Source of the DNA: Sialis fuliginosa
Taxonomy: Eukaryota; Arthropoda; Insecta; Megaloptera; Sialidae
Direction of reading: 5' to 3'
Length of the DNA stretch: 64,000 bases
Assembly (NCBI GenBank): GCA_961205875.1
Contig: OY540809.1
Location: forward strand, 17,868,267-17,932,266
Positions 1-12,800 of the stretch are shown one piece after another. Below the pieces are notes generated by a model, which worked only from the letters and a program-made list of their open reading frames with translations, searched no databases and was not told where the DNA came from. The position numbers were made by a program, and so were the translations under genes. The first letter of the stretch is position 1, and each line of letters opens with the position of its first letter.

Positions 1-569
1 TGACCTTCGGCCTATAGAAAGTTCAAAAGGTTGGACACCTATGACTTAAACTGTTATTCAAAGAGTGAATTTTAAAATAAAAATTGTATTAATTTTTTCA
101 TGTGTTTTTTCTTTTTTGCACCCCTCTCCCGGCGTCTATGGACACAGTGTTGATCCCATAAATGTTTCATTTTGTGATTTCAGTACGGAACACTTCTTTT
201 TATTTTCAGAATATACTCGCTGATTCACAGCTGACAAAAATGTAATCATAGACATAGTCACGCACGATTGTTTTACTTTGCACGCACACGATTCAAGATT
301 TCAAAACCACTCATGTCCACGTTTTCAATAACAATTGAATGTATAAGTATTCAGATCTTTAAAAATCGTAAAAGTAACAATTTTTATAAGTACTTTTAAA
401 TCTTCTTCATTAATTCAATAGTTTGAGCAGTTTTCAATAAAGAATTATAAATTATAAGTTATAATTATATGTTATAATTATATTTATAACTATTATTACA
501 TAATTTTCAATATTTTGAACAGTTTTCAATAGAGAATTTATAACTAATAAGTTAATATCTAAAAGAGAC
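1..569. other. AT-rich intergenic stretch
   Basis: I see no gene here. The sequence is AT-rich with short runs of TTATAATTATA. It leads into the inverted-repeat element that starts near 570. Confidence 0.5.
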
Positions 570-1640
570 ATGCAGGTCTCAAATGACAAATTTATTATAA
601 ATAAAAAAACATCTACCAAGTAAATGCTTAGTGCTTCCTCATGAATAATATTTTACAACAAACTTTGTAGACCTATATTATAGGAAATTGAATACTTTAC
701 AGAAAAGATTCTATGAAATTTTCACGAACATGTGTCGTTATTGAGATATCTTGAAAAAATAAATATTTTGGGGTGTTCTCCTTCCCTCTTACACACGATT
801 TTGATGATTTTGAAATTGGATCGTCCTCAAGCCAGACTTCAACCAAGTTTCATTAATATCGGTTCAGTGGTTCATGAGTTATGCGTGTGGCAAGGATTCA
901 GGGGACGGATAGACAGACACACAGACAAACACATCTGTCTTCTTCGCCATATCGAAGATACGAGAAGCTCTGCGATCATTGTTTAATGAGAAAAAAAAAG
1001 TTTTTCTCTGATTTCAAAATTTTTACTTGATCTTTCCGTTTCAGGTCAAGACTTTTTTCCATGTCTGTCTGTACCCTGAATCCTTGTCATTCGTATAATT
1101 AATGAACTATTAAACCGATAATAATGAAATTTGTTTGGTTGGTTGGATCTAGCTTGAGAACAGTCCCATTTAAAAATTATTAAAATCTTGGTAAGGGGAG
1201 AGGGGTAACATCCCAAAGTAGTTTTTTTTAAAGATATTTCAAGAAAGACACATGTTCCATGAAAATTTTATAGAATCTTTTTGTAGAGCATTTGATTTTC
1301 TACAAAATAGGTCTACAACGTTTGTTGTAAAATATTCCCTTACGAAGATTTATCCTCATTTGCTAGAAAAAATCGTCAATTGTTTTTTTCAATCGCTATT
1401 TACTTTGACTGCTTTGACATATTAAATGTCATTTTAAAAATTTCGAAAAAATAATTGAGGCGCACATTAAGAAAAATTGTCCATTAATACTTTTAAATAA
1501 AATTGTATAAAAATTAAATGGTTAAACAATAGCAGTTCTTGTGAATACTTTATCGGTGTTTATTAAATTTTTTCAATAATTGGCGAATTTAGCACGAAGA
1601 AGCACTGTGCATTTACTTGGCAGATGTTTCTTATTTACAA
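570..1640. repeat. Long inverted-repeat (foldback-like) element, partial copy
   Basis: The two halves are diverged reverse complements around a centre near 980. The stretch reading CATCTACCAAGTAAATGC near 610 pairs with GCATTTACTTGGCAGATG near 1610, and CAAGGATTCAGGG near 892 pairs with CCCTGAATCCTTG near 1074. The right arm carries about 230 bp that the left arm lacks. The centre contains ATCGAAGATACGAGAAGC, a module found again near 19,799 and 62,694. The right half closely resembles 62,700-63,400, where the same sequence lies inside a complete element, so this copy is probably the inner part of that family without its outer ends. The small frames here code for nothing recognisable. Confidence 0.65.
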
Positions 1641-2998
1641 TATTATCATTATTTAGTCAGTTTAAATACTAAATAAAAATAATAGAAATTCATCTTTTTC
1701 TTGTTTTCTAAAAATATTTCACCTATTCAAACGTAATAGGCACATTTCCATAATATAAGTTGCTAATTTGTCTTAAAAAAATGTATCCCACAGATCTTAC
1801 ATAATCGGCTTCGTACCTCTCATCTTTTAAACAAATGCATTGTCAAGCGGAGAAAGTGTTATTTTTGTTTATATTCTACTGTTTTTTTATGAGTTAAAAT
1901 TATTATGAAACCGTTCTTGAAAATTTTATGATTATAGTCTTATAATTGAGGTTTTCCAACAAACATTCACAACATCTATTAAATCAACTGTTTACTATTG
2001 TTATTAATTTTAACGTATATTGTTTCTGTGAATAAAGACGTATTTTTTTAGTCGCCTTCTCGTAGATCGTAAAATTGAAATTTTTTTAAAATACGTTGAA
2101 CCAATTTTACGTCATACATATCTCTGGTTCTATAAGTGGTAAAGAGTTTACTGTGTACTCATTTTGTTTGTTATATAGCCTAGTATAAATGAAGTTCTAT
2201 GGATTTTTCTCATTCGAATCGTTTAAAAAGTGTGCGAGACCATATACGAAAAAATAGCATTTTTGATAAAATTTTGGTTCACCATATCATAAAATTTTCA
2301 CCCGGGGAGCGTTTATACAATAAAAACGGGGAAGTTTGGTAATGTACATGACCAACGTCTCTTATTAGCGTCTATATAAAATGATTTGATTAATTGGCTT
2401 ATTTAATAAAATTATTATGTGCTTTTCAGTCATCATAATCTACATATATTTATAATTTGTTTTTATTTTGAGGTTTAATTTATTGTATGATTTTTCTTTG
2501 TAATACAGTTTTTAATTTTTTTTCAAAACATATGTAATTATGCTTAGATATGACAATTTCTCTCAAATAATATTATATTATGTATCAAACTTCCAGTGAA
2601 AACAACTTTTGTTTTGATTTTTTAATGTTTTTGTACAGAAAATTTATATTTTATTAAAAATGTATTAACTCCCTCCCCCCCACCCCTATGTTTTTTATGA
2701 AATTTTGGTATTTTTCCGAAGTAGGTTTTCTTTATTTTTAATTGGAATATAATTTATTAATGAATATACAATAAATGTCCACTTAATTATTTAATAATAT
2801 CTAATTAACAATTATCCCCCGATTGAGAAAGTTTATAATTTGTAGTAAAAGTCCGCACATACTGCACTTTATTCGTGTAGGGATTTATAATCATGTGCGT
2901 AAGATAGTGAAATCACTTTCAATGTTCTACATTTTCATGCATTTTATATGAAGTACCTTTAATAGCAGGCGCCAAAGATATAAAGTGCAGTTAATACA
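1641..2998. other. AT-rich intergenic stretch, no gene seen
   Basis: Only simple AT-rich sequence and a C-rich run near 2671 are visible. I see no coding frame, RNA gene or element with clear ends. Confidence 0.45.
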
Positions 2999-3436
2999 AC
3001 TGGACATTAACGTTTTTCATTCAAATTCATTTATCACAAACTTAATAGGCTCCTCTCATTTGATTATTATAATATCTAAATAATTTCTCCATGTTTCAAA
3101 GAAAGACATATATTTTGAAACTCATTTGCTAGATAAAAAAGTACTCTTCGTTTATAGTACTCATATATATTTGTACGATTAAATTATTATGTAATCTATT
3201 GAAAATTGTATAAATACATTTTGTGGCAATAAATATTTGATATTCCGAATTTTAGTATTTAAATATGTTAAACTTGATATAAAATTAAATAATGAAATGG
3301 ATGTATATTTGTGTTTTTATTTAAAATGATGTAACTATATAAGCTCCGCCCTAGAAAAAGATAACCGATGATGTTTGTCTTAATATATGTGAAATCTTTT
3401 ATAAGCGATTCTGACCTTAGGGTGGCAGACGACTTC
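2999..3436. repeat. Diverged copy of the MITE at 24,916-25,306, opposite orientation
   Basis: Read on the opposite strand, this stretch matches most of the MITE at 24,916-25,306, including the blocks around TTCGGAATATCAAATATTTA and TCATCGGTTATCTTTTTCTA. It carries roughly 75 extra bases near 3270-3350 and lacks the clean CAGTCGC termini and TA duplication of the other copy. It is therefore an older, edge-eroded copy. The small frame over 3268-3501 lies in this repeat and is not supported as a gene. Confidence 0.6.
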
Positions 3437-4349
3437 TGAAGCCCATAGTATTTATAGTATGCAGACACATTTATCATACTAGAAGTTCTGCCCCAAGGCA
3501 CCTACGTGCCTCAACTCTAATATCTTTTCGGCTTAGACCTTAATGTGATATATATGTATACATTTAGATTATATTAATTGAAATAAACTTCTATTAGAAA
3601 ATTTAACACTACTAGCTGAACTCCTCGCTCAATCATATTATGATTAAGCAAATTTTACTCAAAAGTGAGATTACAATATGAAATAATGTCAAAAATTCTT
3701 TCAAAATCCACTGACATCTCAATTTTTTTTGTAAATGGAATGAACGAGTTTTGAAACTCACCGCCTCATATCTATATTTTCATTATTAACTTTCAATTGT
3801 AAATTTTCCTTAATACGGATTTGCCTTAACTCAATTATCATATAGCAGAATAATTCTAATATCTTAGGCTTTCAAACAGTGCAAGTCACAAAAAAATCAG
3901 TCAGTAGTTTTCGTGTCAAATCTGAACAAACAAACAGACATGTGGACTAAAAGACAAAAATTCAATTTAAAATGGATTACTTAAATTGTCTATAAAACAA
4001 CGAATAGACTCAAAATGCCCAAAATATTGTACAAACAGGAAAGATAGAAGACAATGAGATACAATATTGTGGTGATCTTATTATATAATTTAACGCATGA
4101 GTTAAGATAATCGGATAGATTTTGCAACATTTTTTTTTTCAATTAACGATGTGGTCTACTGATCATAGACATTGGTAAATGTGTAATTTAGTGCTAGTCA
4201 TGGGCGCTGACAAAATAGATAGTCTAATTGTAAGATTTATTTACCTCTTTTTATTATTCATACGAAAAATATTGAAAAATATAGACGCAGTAAATATGAA
4301 CTTAATTAAATATCCGTGTTTTTAACTAAAAAATCGGGTGTATACCATA
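3437..4349. other. Intergenic stretch, no gene seen
   Basis: AT-rich sequence with no recognisable gene or element ends. Confidence 0.4.
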
Positions 4350-4738
4350 CAGTGTATTCCAAGTTGATTAAGACATAGGAAATTTAACATGGGGGCAATT
4401 AGAAGTGTTGTAGTAACCTTTGGTCAAATTTAACGATGTGTGATTGGTGCATTTTGAAATGCCGCCACAAAATTTAATAAAATTGTAATTAGTATTTTGT
4501 TTTCAAATTTATATCTGCCAAAAAATATTATTATAATTTTATCTAGGATGCTTAAATTAATAAAATTAAAGTTAAGAACAAAATACTGTTGATTAATTTA
4601 AAATTTATTAGTTAGTTTCGAGGCGGCATTTCAAAATGCACCAATCACACATCGTTAAATTTGACCAAAGGTTACTACAACACTTCTAATTGCCCCCATG
4701 TTAAATTTCCTATGTCTTAATCAAATTGGAATACACTG
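4350..4738. mobile_element. Palindromic MITE with TA target duplication
   Basis: The element starts CAGTGTATTCCAAGTTGATT and ends with a near-perfect reverse complement. The arms are about 150 bp each and pair almost base for base, including GTTGTAGTAACCTTTGGTC and CGAGGCGGCATTTC versus GAAATGCCGCC. TA lies directly outside both ends (4348-4349 and 4739-4740). The TA duplication and long arms suggest a non-autonomous Tc1/mariner-type element. It has no coding capacity. Confidence 0.8.
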
Positions 4739-4744
4739 TATAAG

Positions 4745-5803
4745 CATGGGCGTAGCCAGGATTTTGTTCAGGGGGGGGCAAATTTTTTTTTTGGTCGGCG
4801 TGTTTTGCCTAGGACCCCGAGGTAATGAGAGAGGGGTGAGCAAAAAAAGCTCTCGCATTATTATAGTAACCTTACCTAAAAAGTTTTATAAAAAAAATTT
4901 TTAATAAAAATATTTTCAATAGGCCTCAAATTTTTGGCGTCTGGGACCTCGAAATGTGTAAGAACGACTCTGATAAATTAAATTAATGTAAACAAAATTT
5001 GGTAAATCCTTTTTTCCTTAAATTAAATTCTTTCGTTTCGTTGCAAAATTAACATAAATTTTCATTATTTATTATATCTATAGATAGGTGCGCAAAAAGT
5101 AACAATGAAAAGTCATTCTTTTTTTCATTTCTTCTTTTATTTTCGCCACATTTTTTTCAATCAATTAAATTTATATGTATATGCATATCTTTTTGAAGAC
5201 AAAATCCTCTACAAAAATGTAGGTACTCTACGTTGCTATTTTGGTGATTTTTTTTTATTTATAATTTTTTTATTTATTGTAAAAAATCGATCTAATTTGA
5301 ATTGATAATACACATGTATAGTTGAAATATCAAAAAAACTTTTTTTTGTATAAAAAGGATAAAAAGGCAATGCCATGATTAGTTTACCCGCTATAACAAG
5401 AGATTGCAATAAAAAAACAGTGATATTTAAATTTTCAAATCTAAAAATGTCAATATTTAGCCAATGAACTGATTCATTTATTACTCTTAGTTCACGAGTA
5501 AGCTTGTCGGTAGTTATTTTAACACAAAACACAGTTTTCACTCTTGCCAACACTGCGACCTTTTCCTTTAGGTGTTTTTATTTTATTTTTAATTTTCCCT
5601 GATATTTTAGTTTACATATAAAAATAAAGGATTGTGATGAAAAAAAACTTTGATATTTGATTTTCTGGACTCAAAATATAAATTTATGTTCAAAAATCCA
5701 ATGGACATCATACTGACAATAATACTGATTTACTTATTACTTTTTGTCCACAAGCTAGGGGGGGGCAAGCGCCCCCCCCTGCCCCACCCTGGCTACGCCC
5801 ATG
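4745..5803. mobile_element. hAT-type non-autonomous element, 8-bp target duplication
   Basis: The terminal inverted repeats are CATGGGCGTAGCCAGG on the left and CCTGGCTACGCCCATG on the right. TGTATAAG occurs directly outside both ends (4737-4744 and 5804-5811), a perfect 8-bp duplication typical of hAT elements. The ends are followed by G-rich and C-rich runs. The left duplication overlaps the last two bases and the TA of the neighbouring MITE at 4350-4738, so this element landed on that MITE's boundary. Small frames inside have no recognisable product. Confidence 0.85.
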
Positions 5804-5811
5804 TGTATAAG

Positions 5812-6252
5812 GGTTCCAAAATGACGTATTACAAGGAGTGTTTATAGAGCCACTTGTAGTTAGCAATGATCACTAGATTCTCACAAACACCTTGTATATT
5901 TATTTTACTAATTATTGATAATCGTTTAAAACCGAAACTCCCAGTAAAACTCTCAACGAAATTAAAAAAATAAAGTCTTTCGTCTTGTCAAAATTATAAT
6001 CGATCTCGTTTCGATCTCGATATAATTTGTTTACTGGGTAAATTTTTTGTAACTAACATAGGTATATTCTGAATATGAGCCAAATCGGACCATAAATACA
6101 CAATCTCGACCCCAGCGCCACCTATTTGGTCAAAAAAAGATAAACCTAACGGAGCACCAAACGAACATATGGTATGAATTTGGCTTCGATACGTCCAGTG
6201 GTTTAAGCGTGATGACCTCACTTACATACGCATCAAAACCTAGATTTTTATA
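5812..6252. other. Intergenic stretch, no gene seen
   Basis: This stretch holds small shadow frames only and no recognisable element ends. Confidence 0.4.
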
Positions 6253-6600
6253 CAGTGCCTAACAAAAGTTCCGGGCCACCTAAATAATTTTTGAATGGCT
6301 TGAAATATATGGTTGGAATTTATAGAGATATAATTAGATCACAAAGTCTATTATTTAACCACAATAACACCCACCACATAAATGTTCAAATGATCATAAC
6401 TCTTCGAAAAAAAAATGTGGAACTCGGCAGCCCAGTGTTGTTTTCGTCTCGGAAAGCCCTTTCGAAGGAACCCTCACTCAACCCCACATGCCATTTAATA
6501 TTTTAAGAAAATGGGTGTTTTTGTGGTTAAATAATAGACTTCGTGATCTCATTGTATCTATATATTTCAAACCATTCAAAAGTTATTTAGGTGGCCCGGG
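6253..6600. mobile_element. Palindromic mariner-like MITE, right tip missing
   Basis: The left end is TA followed by CAGTGCCTAACAAAAG, then CCGGGCCACCTAAATAA. The right side carries the reverse complement of CCGGGCCACCTAAATAA and stops at GGTGGCCCGGG, without the terminal CAGTGCC block. The arms extend inward about 120 bp, including TCTATTATTTAACCACAA on both sides. The CAGTGCCTAACAAAAGT-type end is seen in Tc1/mariner elements, so I infer a non-autonomous mariner relative with a lost right terminus. Confidence 0.65.
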
Positions 6601-6915
6601 ATAATAGTATGATTTTCAATAATTTGAAATTATTTCTAACTCTCGAAAATGGTCTTAATGATTAAACGCGAATATAATACGCGATATAATTAATACATCA
6701 ACACAACTTAGTAATGTTTTATCTTATACAAAATCATTTAAAAACATAAATAATACATGTGTAGTATAATTAGTCAAGTATTAAAAAACACGGTTTCGTG
6801 TTTGAATTTTATACGGATATCCTAAGGAAATGCGGTAAACTGATGCATCATTATCTACTTATTAATTTGGTAATTTTTAACATCAATATTATTTTATTAT
6901 GCAATAGAACATCTA

Positions 6916-6986
6916 TAAGTCGAAAATCTATGTACCTATATAGTATCTAGTATATGTTATAGGTAGGTACATAGATTTTCGACCAT
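6916..6986. repeat. Short perfect hairpin
   Basis: GTCGAAAATCTATGTACCTA near 6918 is the reverse complement of TAGGTACATAGATTTTCGAC near 6965, with a loop of about 25 bases. No other structure supports an RNA gene. It is recorded as a palindromic repeat only. Confidence 0.6.
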
Positions 6987-7001
6987 AGGCGATACTAGTG
7001 A

Positions 7002-7115
7002 AAATAAAATGGTCATGTGCGTGTTGGGCTCGCACATGATAGGGTTCCGTAACCATTCTCACTAACGTTCTCTACTTGATAATATGTATCAATATTTTAC
7101 GTTGACGAAAGATGT
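7002..7115. repeat. Dispersed repeat end, first of two direct copies
   Basis: It contains GGGCTCGCACATGATAGGGT followed by TCCGTAACCATTCTCACTAA. A second copy at 7238-7338 is nearly identical. On the opposite strand it matches the right end of the dispersed repeat at about 22,190-22,262, so both are termini of that family. Confidence 0.6.
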
Positions 7116-7237
7116 ATTCTTTTTGTCCGTTCATTTCTACTTTGACGCGAAAACTTCTATTTTCATATAAGTTACACTCATAAAAATATATAATTTATTT
7201 TCCACATATTCATTAATAAAGTAAATCTATATATACG

Positions 7238-7338
7238 TACGTGTTGGGCTCGCACATGATAGGGTTCCGTAGCCATTCTCACTAACGTTCTCTACTTGAT
7301 AATACGTATCAATATTTCACGTTGACGAAAGATGTAAT
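7238..7338. repeat. Dispersed repeat end, second direct copy
   Basis: This is a near-identical direct copy of 7019-7115, offset by about 219 bp. The shared block runs from the GGGCTCGCACATG region to GTTGACGAAAGATGTA, with only a few substitutions. It suggests a local tandem duplication or two adjacent insertions of the same family. Confidence 0.6.
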
Positions 7339-9358
7339 CTCTATAAAAATGTATGTGTGTTCGTATGACGATTTATAAAAAAAAAATTATTTCTACATTT
7401 TGGCTACAGTGTTCATTATAATTTTTATTGAAAGTACTAATTAAAAGTTATATTCATGAATTTTTTCAAATTTTTTGCATGAAGGGTTAAAATTAAAAGA
7501 TCTTTACACATTTTTCTGACTTATCACTTGAATATTTCTGAAACTAAAAGTTAGAGAAGTGCAAAAAATAAAACAAAATATGTTTATTTTAATTACTTTG
7601 ATCGTTCAATTTATTAAAGAAAAAAATAACCAAAGATAAAAAATATTTTGAAATAATTTTCTTAGTACTATCAGATCAAATTAAACATTTTTTGTCTTTG
7701 CACATTTTCTCTAAAGTTGATAGCTTCCGAGTAAAAAATTTATGAAAATCCAAAATCTTTTATTATTTTGTAAAAGTAATACAAAAAATAATTTAAGACA
7801 AAATCTGCTTGTATCTACTATATATAACGAAGTGTCCTCACTGACTGATAATCATTTTTTTGACCATTTCCACTCATCGGAGAACCTTGAAATTTGGTAT
7901 ATACATTCCTTGGGGGTAAAAAATAACAACTAGTGGGCCTTTTTTGGAAAAGTTTATAAATGGGGTAACAAGGGGCCCCCAAATTTTCAAAAAAAAAGTT
8001 ACAATTTTTTTATTATTTTTTTTATATTTCTTGGGCGATATAATGTAAGGTTCAAATTTCAGATTTAAAAAAAATGAAAAAAAAAGGAAAAAAAAAGTTT
8101 TGATGTAAAAAAGTATCAAAACGAAAACCGATATTAGATTTTTTTAATTTTTTTCAAATACTTTGGTTAATTGGCAACCATGAACCCGTGTCTGATTTTT
8201 GAAAAAGATATGTTAAAGAGGAGAAAATAAATAAAATACGTTTACATATAATGCGCTTTAAGCACTGATCTGGTATTATTTAACTGGATAGTGGATACCT
8301 ATGGAATTACTATTAAACCGGATGGCTAAATTTCATACATTTTCTAACAGTATCATTTCCATTTGCGCATGCGCGAGACGCAACACTGAACTCAATTTTG
8401 ATATAATATAGAGGTATGTGACGTGCTTCTATAGTTTCTTTATTCAATTGTTAATCAGATTTGACAGTTAGTATGCATCTATGGTTGTTTATTTAGTTAT
8501 TATTTGATAATTAAAATAAATTACAGGTATTCGCGTGTTAAATAAGTGTATTGTAGTTGATATACAATTGAACTTGTATGTATTTATTTATATATTTAAC
8601 AAATCAATTTGATAAATTTGAATTTCGAACATCCGTTGACGCATGCGCATAATCAGTTTCGGTTGTTAGGAAATATTCAATTTCAGCCATCATGTCTGAC
8701 TTATCATCAGTCCAGCCATGTCAATGGCTTTAAGCATTTACTAAATTAATTGCAAATGTCGTAACTATGGATACATTATATTTTATTGATTATTTTTAAA
8801 AATTTTAAATGTCAGTGGCCATTTAAAATTTTGAAGTGAACAATAAAATATAACAAAAAAGAAATATAAAGAGCATAACGAACGAAAAAATATGCACAAC
8901 TCTAATGTAATAAATAATTTAAATTTTCATAAATAAATTTGACAAAAAAATTGAAGACAAACAATTACAGCATTCGGACACAATTCGACCAACATTCGGC
9001 GATAGATATGTGTTCCCGGTACAAATAAAAATTAAGTAGGTACCTATATAATGACATTTTTTAAATCTTAAGTCATTGAATTATCAATATTTTTACTTTC
9101 ATAGGTATAGGTATTTTATTATATTTATTTGTAATCATAAATATCAGAAGAATTTATATAATTTCAAATTAACATTGTAATTTTAAATGATATTATTTTA
9201 ATTGTTGTTTGAAACTGTATATCTGTCATCTTTACCCAATGTACTAACCTAAAATGTACATTTACAAAATTAAAACAAGATGTTGATTTATTGCAAATTG
9301 TTACGAAAGCTTCATTCAATTGACAAGACCTATATTTGATTGTAATTAATTAATTAAT
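7339..9358. other. AT-rich intergenic stretch, weak repeat similarity
   Basis: No gene is supported. Around 7690-7770, GATAGCTTCCGAGTAAAAAA resembles GATGGTTTCTGAGTAAAAAA near 63,419, so a diverged copy of the long-inverted-repeat family may lie here. Poly-A and poly-T rich frames near 7900-8150 are not credible coding regions. Confidence 0.4.
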
Positions 9359-9568
9359 TGTACAAAGGGTGTACGAGTATCTACAAGAGCTAATAATGTA
9401 TTTATATAGACACATTTGTAGTGTCCAGCATGTATGATGAACAGAGCAGCAAGTGAGTGAACAAGGAGAACACCAGGGAGCTGTGCATAGATAGATTGTG
9501 ATCATTGTGATTGTATAAATAAAGAGTTGTTTTGTAACAGTTATTTGGTTTGATTTAAGAACATTACA
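9359..9568 (+). repeat. Candidate 5' LTR of the Gypsy-type element
   Basis: The stretch begins TGTACAAAGGGTGTAC and ends with TTACA immediately before a primer-site-like sequence. It contains GTATAAATAAAGAG near 9514, which could serve as TATA box and polyadenylation signal. The left edge is set only by the TG rule, because I could not find a matching 3' LTR to define it. The right edge is firmer, since TGGCGACGAGGAT follows one base later. Confidence 0.5.
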
Positions 9569-9569
9569 T

Positions 9570-9587
9570 TGGCGACGAGGATAAAAA
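9570..9587 (+). other. Primer-binding site of the Gypsy-type element
   Basis: TGGCGACGAGGATAAAAA starts with TGG, the complement of the CCA end of a tRNA, and lies one base inside the presumed LTR. I do not assign the tRNA species. Confidence 0.6.
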
Positions 9588-9850
9588 AGGTGCGCGAGTG
9601 GAAAAGTAGTTTGATTAATTAACAAGATTAATGGAAAACGCGTAAAAATTTTGTAACAAACAAAAGAAAAAAAAAACAGAGGTGAAAAACAAAAGCACCG
9701 GGTTGAAAGAAAAAAAAAGAACAATTTTTTCTAACAAGATAGTAACAGTAAAAGTGTGTTTGACCTAATTATTTAAATTAACAGGGAACAGTGACTAGTT
9801 AACGTCGTTTCAACAAGTAAATAAGGGCAATCAGCACGTTTTACATAATT

Positions 9851-12800
9851 TTGATTATATGTAACAATCATTTTTCAAAAAAAAAATCCGTTACAATCAT
9901 GGACAACAACCAGATTAAACCATTTAACGTACACAGCGAATCACACAATATTGGTATACGATGGGAGAAATGGATAAATAGATTCGATATATTTTTAACG
10001 GCGTCAAACATTTCGGAAGATAAACGCAAAGCAGCTATGTTGCTTCATTTAGTGGGAGAAGATGTTTACGACTTATATTCATCACTACCAAAAACAGAGC
10101 CGACTTCCGATATGCGAAAATACGACACTATCAAGAACAAACTAACCGACCATTTCAAGCCAAAAGTAAACACCAGTTTCGAAATTTACAATTTTAGAAA
10201 AGCTAAACAAGAGGAGAACGAGAGCATAGATCAGTTTTATACCCGTTTAATAAAACTAAGCGCTAACTGCAAATTCGTAAACAGAGACGATGAAATAAAA
10301 GCTCAGATAATCAGTAACACCAGATCAACAAATCTGCGGCGTTTCGGATTAAGAGAAGAACCAAAGCTAGACGTTTTATTAGAACAGGGACGACTCCTGG
10401 AAACAACACAATTACAACTCAACGCAATTGAACAAGACAACAACGAAACAGGCCGTACAAATCGAGTTGATTTTAAAAAGTTTAACAAGAAACAAGCTGA
10501 TCACAACAAACAAACAAATTTTTCAAATGTGTCTAACAAAACACAACGGTGTAAAAATTGCGGTAATATGTGGCATCAAAAAGGCAGACAAACATGCCCA
10601 GCATTTAGTGTTACGTGTTTAACATGCGGGAAACGCGGTCATTTCTCGAAGGTGTGCCTAAGCAAAAACAATCAAACAAAAGAAAACAAACCACGTGCAA
10701 ATTTCACAAAACAAAGTGCGGGAACGGCTAAAACAATTAGTTCGGACTCTGATAACTCTTTTAAACTTACAACAAACAGTTTAGTGAAAACACCTAAAAC
10801 TTCACTTACGTTAAATGACAATTATATGAGTTTCGTTATAGACACCGGTAGCAGTGTGAATATCATCAGTTCCTCATGTCTAAAACACATGATTCACAAA
10901 CCAAGTGTCACGTGCGTAAACACAAAAATTTACCCATATAATTCTAACGAAGCATTACCTATAGCGGGGAGTTTTAGGGGTGTTTTTAAATATAAACATC
11001 AAGTTACTACAGACGAAGTGTTCATCTTAGAAGGCGAAGCTGAACCTTTGCTGAGTTTCAAAACAGCAAGTGCGTTAAACATAGTGCACATAACACAAGT
11101 TTTGGACACATTACCAACAATCATAAACATTGAATGGGTGAAAAAGAACGTTCCAGCTTTAACAAATGGTATTGGAAATTTAACAAATTGTGAAGTACAT
11201 TTACACATTAACAAAGAGATGCAACCGGTAGCTCAAAAACACAGACGGATTCCTTTTCATCTACGAGCACGAGTCGAGGCAGAATTAAAACGTTTGGAAG
11301 ATGAAGATATAATAGAAAAGGCAAACGGGGCAACTCCATGGGTTTCACCAATTGTGATCGTACCTAAACCACACAACCCTGAAGTAATTCGCATGTGCGT
11401 AGATATGCGTGTTCCAAACAAAGCAATCAAACGAGAAAGACATGTCACGCCAACAATCGACGATATCATTTTGCAACTAAACGGTGCAGTCTTATTCAGC
11501 AAAATAGACCTTAAAGATGGATATCATCAGTTGACATTAGACAAAGATTCACGTATCATAACAACCTTTTCAACTCATTGCGGTTTGTACCGTTACAAAC
11601 GTTTAAATTTTGGTGTAAATGCAGCAGCTGAAATTTTCCAAGACACAATTCGTCAAGTCCTGACTAACATACCAGGTGTCTTAAATGTGGTGGACGATAT
11701 TCTCATTTTCGGAAAATCAAAACAAGAACATGATGAAGCGTTATTAGCAGTGTTGAATCGACTCAGTGAACGTAACCTAACAGTCAACGAAAACAAGTGT
11801 GCGTTCAGTCAGAACGAAGTAACATTTTTCGGTTTCGTTTTCTCAAAAAGTGGGATAAAACCAGATCCCAAGAAAGTAGAAGTTTTCAAAAAATTGGAAC
11901 CTCCTACAAACGCATCAGAAGTAAGAAGTCTTTTAGGAATGCTAAATTATGTAGGGAAATTTCTTCCAAATCTGGCATCAGCAACAAAACCTTTGCGAGA
12001 GTTGATACATAAAAACGCGGAATGGAACTGGAAACAAGCCCACCAAGATGCTTTTATGTACCTAAAGGAAATCCTAAGCAACGCCAACAATTTAGCATAT
12101 TTTGACATTAAAAAAAAAACACATGTCCATGTAGACGCAGGTCCACAGGGATTAGCAGCTATTATATCACAAGAAGATAAAAACAAGATCGACATTGTGG
12201 CATATGGCAGTCGAACACTTACTTCAGTAGAAGAACGATACAGCCAGATAGAAAAAGAGATGTTAGCAATAAATTGGGCATTGCAGCATTTTCACATCTA
12301 CCTGTCAGGTATGAATTTTATTTTACATACTGATCATAAACCAATTGTGAATATTTTAAGAAACCCAAGAGCAGCAGCCTCTCCTAGAATCGAAAGATTA
12401 ATCCTTAAAATTCAACAATACAACTATGTGGTAGTACATCAAAAAGGATCCACGAATCCATCGGATTATTTCTCAAGACATCCGCTGCAAACCAATCAGA
12501 AACAAGATGTCAAAATCGAGAATTTTGTGAATTTTATAATTCAAAACAGCATACCAAATGCAATGTCAGTGGATGAAGTTCGAGCAGAAACCGTGTCGGA
12601 CAGAACATTAGCAGAACTGTTGGAAGCAATCCAAGAGAATCGTTCAAGTTTATGGAACAACCCGAACTTAAAACCATTCAAACTCATCAAAAATGAACTG
12701 TCAGCAAAAGATAGCGTTATTCTACGAGGCAGTAGATTGATTTTACCGTTCAAGCTACAACAGAGAGCAGTCGATTTAGCTCACAAAGGACATCAAGGTA

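Noticed and set aside
5236-5553. 105-codon minus-strand frame as a gene
   Set aside because: It lies wholly inside the hAT element at 4745-5803 and is low-complexity in Phe, Ile and Lys.
9350-9724. 124-codon minus-strand frame overlapping the LTR region
   Set aside because: It is Phe/Cys-rich from A- and G-rich leader sequence of the retrotransposon read backwards, with no domain.
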